From NCBI GenBank assembly GCA_020025515.1, contig JAHHRZ010000001.1, positions 162,474-226,473 on the forward strand: a DNA stretch of 64,000 nucleotides, given 5' to 3'. The position numbers and the translations under genes are program-made. Source of the DNA: Oscillospiraceae bacterium (GTDB lineage: Bacteria; Bacillota; Clostridia; Oscillospirales; Oscillospiraceae). Every line of letters begins with the position of its first letter. Positions within the stretch are counted from its first letter, which is position 1. The notes under the pieces are model-generated. The model was not told where the DNA came from. It worked only from the letters and a program-made list of their open reading frames with translations, and made no database searches. Below, piece after piece: positions 60,115 through 64,000 of the stretch.

Positions 60115-60285
60115 GTCAAAGTCTGTATTCCGACTCCGGACGCCTCTGTGCAGCAGCCTTCTCGGAAGTTTCCAATGACTGTCTGCGGCATTTGTCCGTA
60201 TACGGCGGCTTGGTACCGTTGGGATTTTCCCATTCCAATGAAACAGTGACCTTCTATATTGGTTTAGCTGACAGGCGCTATACAC
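60115..60285 (-). promoter_or_regulatory. Cobalamin riboswitch B
   Basis: Minus strand core: GGAATGGGAAAATCCCAACGG, TACCAAGCCGCCGTA, GTCATTGGAAAC, GAGAAGG, GGCGTCCGGAGTCGGAATAC. It closely matches riboswitch A at 47.4 kb. Located between its promoter and the terminator at 60013. Expected to shut the ECF operon when cobalamin is plentiful. Confidence 0.82.
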
Positions 60286-60287
60286 CC

Positions 60288-60316
60288 ATCGTAACACACT
60301 TTGCAAAGCATTGCAA
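60288..60316 (-). promoter_or_regulatory. Promoter of the ECF operon
   Basis: Minus strand TTGCAA (60316-60311), 17-nt spacer, TACGAT (60293-60288). Confidence 0.7.
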
Positions 60317-60334
60317 TCCCTTTTTAATTGGCTG

Positions 60335-60363
60335 TTGACAAAAGGATAGGAAAGTGTTATGTT
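60335..60363 (+). promoter_or_regulatory. Promoter of the SLH cobalamin-capture gene
   Basis: TTGACA (60335-60340), 17-nt spacer, TATGTT (60358-60363), back to back with the leftward promoter. Confidence 0.78.
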
Positions 60364-60387
60364 TAGGGTGAAAACTTGGGTAAATGT

Positions 60388-60562
60388 TTAAGTGCTGCCG
60401 TCGGTGTAACCGCCGGGAGAGAATAGGAAATTGGGTGAAATTCCCAAACGGTACCGCCACTGTAAGCGTGGAGGTCCTGCACATGGCGAGAGCCGGTCAT
60501 TGGAGGAAACTCCGAGAAGGCGTGCAGGATTGAGGATGCGCAAGTCAGGAGACCTGCTTAGA
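60388..60562 (+). promoter_or_regulatory. Cobalamin riboswitch C (classic type)
   Basis: GAATAGGAAATTGGGTGAAA, CCCAAACGGTACCGCCACTG followed by TAAGCG, GAGAGCCGGTCATTGG, CCGAGAAGGC and AAGTCAGGAGACCTGC are the standard cobalamin aptamer blocks in order. Unlike A and B it keeps the GCCACTGTAA element. Confidence 0.95.
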
Positions 60563-60623
60563 CAATATTTGCCGCACTTTGCAAGTATGGGGTGCGGCGA
60601 TGTACTGACGTGGAAATTCGGCC

Positions 60624-60654
60624 GCGGCAATCGGAGACGATTGCCGCATTTTTT
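60624..60654 (+). terminator. Expression-platform terminator of riboswitch C
   Basis: GCGGCAATCG GAGA CGATTGCCGC, then ATTTTTT. A preceding GCCGCAC/GTGCGGC stem (about 60570-60597) may be the competing fold. Confidence 0.92.
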
Positions 60655-60766
60655 ATGACATTTGAAACAGCCCCCACTTCTGCTGCAGATTGTCAGAAAA
60701 AAGAGCGGCTGAAGATCCTATATGTCACCCGGTTTTTATAATCTATTATATTGGAGGAATGGACAA

Positions 60767-63190
60767 ATGAAAAACCGTGCGCTCAGCCTGCTTCTGATGC
60801 TGGCAATGCTTCTGAGTTTGCTTCCCGTGTCTGCCCTGGCAGTGGATCGGAATGAGACCAAAGACCAGGTTCATGTCATCGTGGAAAATACCACCTTTCC
60901 CAAAAGTGAAGGTGCGCCTTGGGAGGGAACCCTGGTGGACACATGGGTGGACCTAAGCGAAGACTCTACCATGATGTCCTGCGTGGGGGCGGCTCTGAAT
61001 GAGAAGGGCTATACAGCCAAGGGCATGGAAGACAATTACATTAAGGAAATTAACGATCTTGCCGAGTTTGATGGTGGCCCCATGTCCGGCTGGATGGGTA
61101 CTCTGAACGACTGGTTCACAAACCAGGGCTTTGGTGCCTATACCGTGAAAGACGGGACTCTGGGTACCGGGGATGAAATCCGCATCATGTACACCAAAGA
61201 CTACGGTGCAGATTTGGGCGGTTCCTGGGGAAGCACAGATACCAGCCTGAAGGCACTGTCCTTCAGTGTGGGCACTTTGACCCCTGAATTTGCAAGTAAA
61301 ACACTGGAATATACCCTGAATGTTCCTGCCGGTACGGAAGGGGTCGTGGTGACCCCCACTGCTGCCAACAAAAATTTCCAGGTCCATGTGAAGGTTGGCG
61401 AAACAGAGTATAAGCGTACTGCTACCGTTCCGGTTGCTGACGAAACTGTAATTACCATCGAGGTGGGTACCGGTGAATCCATGAATCAGGGCGCTACTCC
61501 CACGATTTATAAAGTTGCAGTTCATACGGCGCAATCTGAAGATTTGATTAAGGAAGTGGAGGCTCTCATTGCAGCCATTGGGGATGTAACGCTGGAGTCT
61601 CAGGAGAAGATCGAAGCAGCCCGTGCTGCCTATGACAAGCTGACCGATGAGCAGAAGAGCCTGGTTTCTAATTATCAGGTGCTGGAAGCTGCCGAGGAGT
61701 CTCTGCGTATCTGGCAGATGCCTAAGGTTGATACGGCCAAGGCTTTTCAGGATACCGGGGACTATCTGGAAAAGCTTGCCAAGAAGACCCCTCCCATTGT
61801 GAACTCCATCGGCGGTGAATGGCTGGTTCTCGGTCTGGTGAGAAGCGGTAGAGAAGAGCCTGCGGGTTATTATGACAATGTGCTGTCCTATGTGACCCAG
61901 AAAATCAATGAAAAAGAGCAGCTCCATCGCAATAAGTCTTCTGACAATTCCCGTGTGATTCTGGCTCTGACCGCCATTGGTAAGGACGTGACCGATGTTG
62001 CAGGCCACAACCTGCTCAAGGGCCTTACCGACATGAAGTATGTGGAGAAGCAGGGAATCAATGGCCCCATTTGGGCGCTGATTGCTTTCGACTCCAAAAA
62101 CTATGAGATTCCCACGGCCTTTGAAGGCGGCAAGCAAGTGACCCGTGAGGGCCTGCTTGAGAGCATTCTTGCGGCGCAGCTGGAGGATGGCGGCTGGGCC
62201 CTTTCCGGCACCACAGCCGATCCTGATATGACTGCTATGGCTGTCCAGTCTCTGGCTCCTTACTATGAGAAAAATGAAAGGGTAAAGGCGGCTGTTGACC
62301 GCGCCGTTGAGACCCTGTCTCAGATGCAGATGGCGGATGGCGGCTTTGGCTCCTGGGGAACTGTGAATTCTGAATCTGCCGCCCAGGTCATCGTAGCCCT
62401 GACCTCTCTTGGCATTGACCCCAATACCGACACCAGATTTGTGAAAAACGGCAGAAGCGTTGTCAATGCGCTGTGTGACTATTTTGTAGAAGGCGGCGGC
62501 TTTAAGCATGTTGCGGATAAGGAAGTGGACGGTATGGCATCCGAGCAGGCCTACTATGCACTGACTGCCTGCGACCGCCTGCAGAAGGGACAGACCTCTC
62601 TGTATGACATGAGCGATGTCACCACAGAGACGGAAAAGCCCCTGCCCTTTACCGACGTGCCGGAGGAAAAGTGGTACCATGACGCTGTGAAGTTTGTGTA
62701 TAACAATGGCCTCATGGATGGCGTGAGTGAAACACGCTTTGCTCCTCAGAACAAGCTTACCCGTGGCCAGCTGGTGACCATCCTCTACCGCATGGAAAAG
62801 GAACCGGAAGTTTCCACTGAGACACCTTTTGTGGATCTGAGAGCTGACTCTTACTATGAAGCAGCTGTTGTATGGGCCCACAGCGTTGGCATTGCCAATG
62901 GCGTGGATAATACACATTTTGCTCCCAATCATCCCGTAACCAGAGAGCAGATGGTGACCTTCTTTGCACGCTATGCAAAGCTTAAGGGCGCTGATATGAG
63001 CAAAACCGCTGACCTCACCGGCTATCAGGATGGGGATAAGGTCTCGAATTTCGCCGCTGAGTCCATGGCCTGGGCTGTGGGCAATGAAATCGTAAACGGT
63101 GTCAGTGCAACCATGCTCAAGCCCCAGGGTACCGCCGTTCGGGCGCAGGCTGCTCAGATCATCCAGCGTCTGTGGAATTTCCTCGGATAA
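60767..63190 (+). CDS. SLH-anchored intrinsic-factor-like protein (transcobalamin-like domain plus alpha/alpha toroid)
   Basis: 807 residues from ATG 60767 (GGAGG upstream), signal peptide cleaved near ALAV. Order: transcobalamin-like DUF4430 domain (about 30-150: FDGGPMSGWMGTLNDWF, TGDEIRIMYTKDYGADLGGSWG in pattern); cadherin-like beta-sandwich (about 156-255); helical linker with LTDEQKSLVSNY; an alpha/alpha toroid of the prenyltransferase/squalene-cyclase class (about 318-620: LEDGGWALSG, MQMADGGFGSWGTVNSESAAQVIVAL); three SLH repeats (628-807: FTDVPEEKWYHDAV onward). Human intrinsic factor and transcobalamin also combine an alpha/alpha barrel with this beta domain. Under riboswitch C, it probably holds corrinoids at the wall for the divergent ECF importer. 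Binding is inferred. Confidence 0.85.
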   Translation: MKNRALSLLLMLAMLLSLLPVSALAVDRNETKDQVHVIVENTTFPKSEGAPWEGTLVDTWVDLSEDSTMMSCVGAALNEKGYTAKGMEDNYIKEINDLAEFDGGPMSGWMGTLNDWFTNQGFGAYTVKDGTLGTGDEIRIMYTKDYGADLGGSWGSTDTSLKALSFSVGTLTPEFASKTLEYTLNVPAGTEGVVVTPTAANKNFQVHVKVGETEYKRTATVPVADETVITIEVGTGESMNQGATPTIYKVAVHTAQSEDLIKEVEALIAAIGDVTLESQEKIEAARAAYDKLTDEQKSLVSNYQVLEAAEESLRIWQMPKVDTAKAFQDTGDYLEKLAKKTPPIVNSIGGEWLVLGLVRSGREEPAGYYDNVLSYVTQKINEKEQLHRNKSSDNSRVILALTAIGKDVTDVAGHNLLKGLTDMKYVEKQGINGPIWALIAFDSKNYEIPTAFEGGKQVTREGLLESILAAQLEDGGWALSGTTADPDMTAMAVQSLAPYYEKNERVKAAVDRAVETLSQMQMADGGFGSWGTVNSESAAQVIVALTSLGIDPNTDTRFVKNGRSVVNALCDYFVEGGGFKHVADKEVDGMASEQAYYALTACDRLQKGQTSLYDMSDVTTETEKPLPFTDVPEEKWYHDAVKFVYNNGLMDGVSETRFAPQNKLTRGQLVTILYRMEKEPEVSTETPFVDLRADSYYEAAVVWAHSVGIANGVDNTHFAPNHPVTREQMVTFFARYAKLKGADMSKTADLTGYQDGDKVSNFAAESMAWAVGNEIVNGVSATMLKPQGTAVRAQAAQIIQRLWNFLG

Positions 63191-63445
63191 CATGATAATC
63201 GATTTGGACGTCTCTTCCTCATCAGTGATTTTTCGATTGTAAATGTACGATCCAGGTGATATCCTATCAAAACTGCTGCAAAAATCAGCTGTGAATCCTG
63301 CGAACCATAGTGGTGCAGCATTGCTTTTAGGTGCTTATTTCTAAAACCGCAATTAGAAAAGTGCCTTCGGAGAAATCCTGCGGGTAAAACGGCTTCACAC
63401 ACAGATGCATCTGGTGTGAAATGACCAATGGAGGAGTTAAGCAAT
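63191..63445 (+). other. Spacer before the third DUF4430 gene
   Basis: 255 nt without a gene. A weak promoter candidate is TTGTAA (63237-63242), 17-nt spacer, TATCCT (63260-63265). A hairpin of the form TTCACAC...GTGTGAA lies near 63393-63420. No terminator or further cobalamin aptamer was recognised, so the next gene may be read from the upstream promoter as well. Confidence 0.4.
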
Positions 63446-63898
63446 ATGAAAATCACAAAGATGAAGAAACTGATGTCCCTGATGCTTTGTATCGTTTTGG
63501 TTGCGGCTTTGGCGCTTATTACAACCGGATGCGGCAATAAGAACGAGGAAGGCAGAGATCCCACTGCTCCCACAGTTGTGACCATCACAGACGGACAGAC
63601 TATGGGTACCGGCGACACCAACTTTACTTTGAAAGTGGTAGATGGGGAAGGCAAGGAAATCACAGCGCAGATTAGTACCGATGAAAAAACCGTCGGTGCG
63701 GCACTCACCGCTTTGAACCTTATCGCCGGAGAACAGGGTGAGTATGGTCTGTATATCAAGACTGTGAATGGCATGACACTGGACTACGACAAGGACGGTA
63801 AATACTGGGCCTTTTATGTAGACGGTGAATACGCAGCAAAGAGTGCAGACCTTACCGAAATCGTTGCGGATTCCACCTATATGCTCAAGGCTGAGTAA
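63446..63898 (+). CDS. Transcobalamin-like (DUF4430) lipoprotein
   Basis: 150 residues from ATG 63446 (GGAGG upstream). Lipobox ITTGC anchors it to the membrane. A single DUF4430 domain follows: FTLKVVDGEGKEI, TVGAALTALNLIAG, YGLYIKTVNGMTLDYDKDGKYWAFYVDGEYA and ADSTYMLKAE. This short form is common near ECF and cobalamin genes. With no toroid of its own, it could pass ligand from the SLH protein to the S component or act as a separate binding lipoprotein. Confidence 0.88.
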   Translation: MKITKMKKLMSLMLCIVLVAALALITTGCGNKNEEGRDPTAPTVVTITDGQTMGTGDTNFTLKVVDGEGKEITAQISTDEKTVGAALTALNLIAGEQGEYGLYIKTVNGMTLDYDKDGKYWAFYVDGEYAAKSADLTEIVADSTYMLKAE

Positions 63899-63906
63899 TC
63901 AAAAGG

Positions 63907-63947
63907 ACAGGCCGTTGGTGCGCTTCGCATCAACGGCCTGTTTTATT
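63907..63947 (+). terminator. Terminator of the DUF4430 lipoprotein gene
   Basis: ACAGGCCGTTG/CAACGGCCTGT with inner TGCG/CGCA, then TTTATT. Confidence 0.9.
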
Positions 63948-63957
63948 GTATAAAGAA

Positions 63958-63980
63958 AACCACCGGCGGTGCCGGTGGTT
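63958..63980 (-). terminator. Terminator for a leftward gene beyond the window
   Basis: AACCACCGG/CCGGTGGTT with a 5-nt loop; on the minus strand it is followed by TTCTTT, suggesting a convergent transcript from the right. Confidence 0.55.
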
Positions 63981-64000
63981 CAAAAAAGCTTTAGCTATGC

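Noticed and set aside
60953..63193. 746-codon minus-strand frame opposite the SLH intrinsic-factor-like gene
   Set aside because: Shadow of the coding strand, with no recognisable protein features.

Overview
The window looks like the chromosome of a low-to-moderate GC Gram-positive anaerobe of the Clostridia, most likely a gut member of the Oscillospirales. Evidence: AGGAGG-type ribosome binding sites almost everywhere, SLH-anchored surface proteins, a dockerin-like domain, Rnf-type genes with ApbE, an Lsa-type ABC-F protein, ECF transporters, riboswitches, and glycosidases suited to host glycans. This is inference; no rRNA is present.

Layout. 1-1041 (-): lysine riboswitch and the start of an amino-acid ABC binding lipoprotein. 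1159-8583: an EF-Tu-domain-2-like protein and a 2147-residue SLH-anchored subtilisin. 8837-14003: a membrane acyltransferase, a CDP-glycerol glycerophosphotransferase-like protein and a YidC/sulfatase fusion, probably cell-envelope polymer work. 14239-16895: a GNAT protein and an Lsa-type ABC-F protein behind a leader-peptide attenuator. 17135-22928: a lone PD-(D/E)XK protein, then a GH129-like glycosidase, an AraC regulator and a GH125 mannosidase. 23360-29701: an AT-rich orphan beside tRNA-Pro, rsmE, an S9 peptidase, a small alarmone synthetase and a Met/Ile2-Trp-Thr tRNA cluster. 30676-34861: glyA and a four-part PARG-like/SGNH/SseB-like/pseudokinase fusion. 35283-41562: a partial Rnf cluster (rnfC, rnfD, rnfG) with apbE, a NusG-II protein, a Gx transporter, a repeat lipoprotein and a small membrane protein. 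41635-47250: DUF362, a lipoprotein, HutD, an intact IS1182-type element and an esterase.

From 47.3 kb to the end most genes concern cobalamin. Three cobalamin riboswitches, each followed by an intrinsic terminator, control three transcription units. The first (47630-51146) carries a TIM-barrel protein, cobT, cobU, cobS and a short CobU-like protein, i.e. corrinoid salvage and lower-loop assembly. The other two diverge from 60.3 kb. Leftward runs a membrane-anchored transcobalamin-like (DUF4430) protein followed by a complete ECF importer (T, fused A1-A2, S, second T). Rightward runs an SLH-anchored protein that joins a transcobalamin-like beta domain to an alpha/alpha toroid, the same two folds found in human intrinsic factor, followed by a third DUF4430 lipoprotein. 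I read this as a surface cobalamin (or other corrinoid) capture system feeding an ECF importer. An efflux/regulator operon (MarR, cytidylate-kinase-like, MATE) and a DUF2284 pseudogene sit between the two halves.
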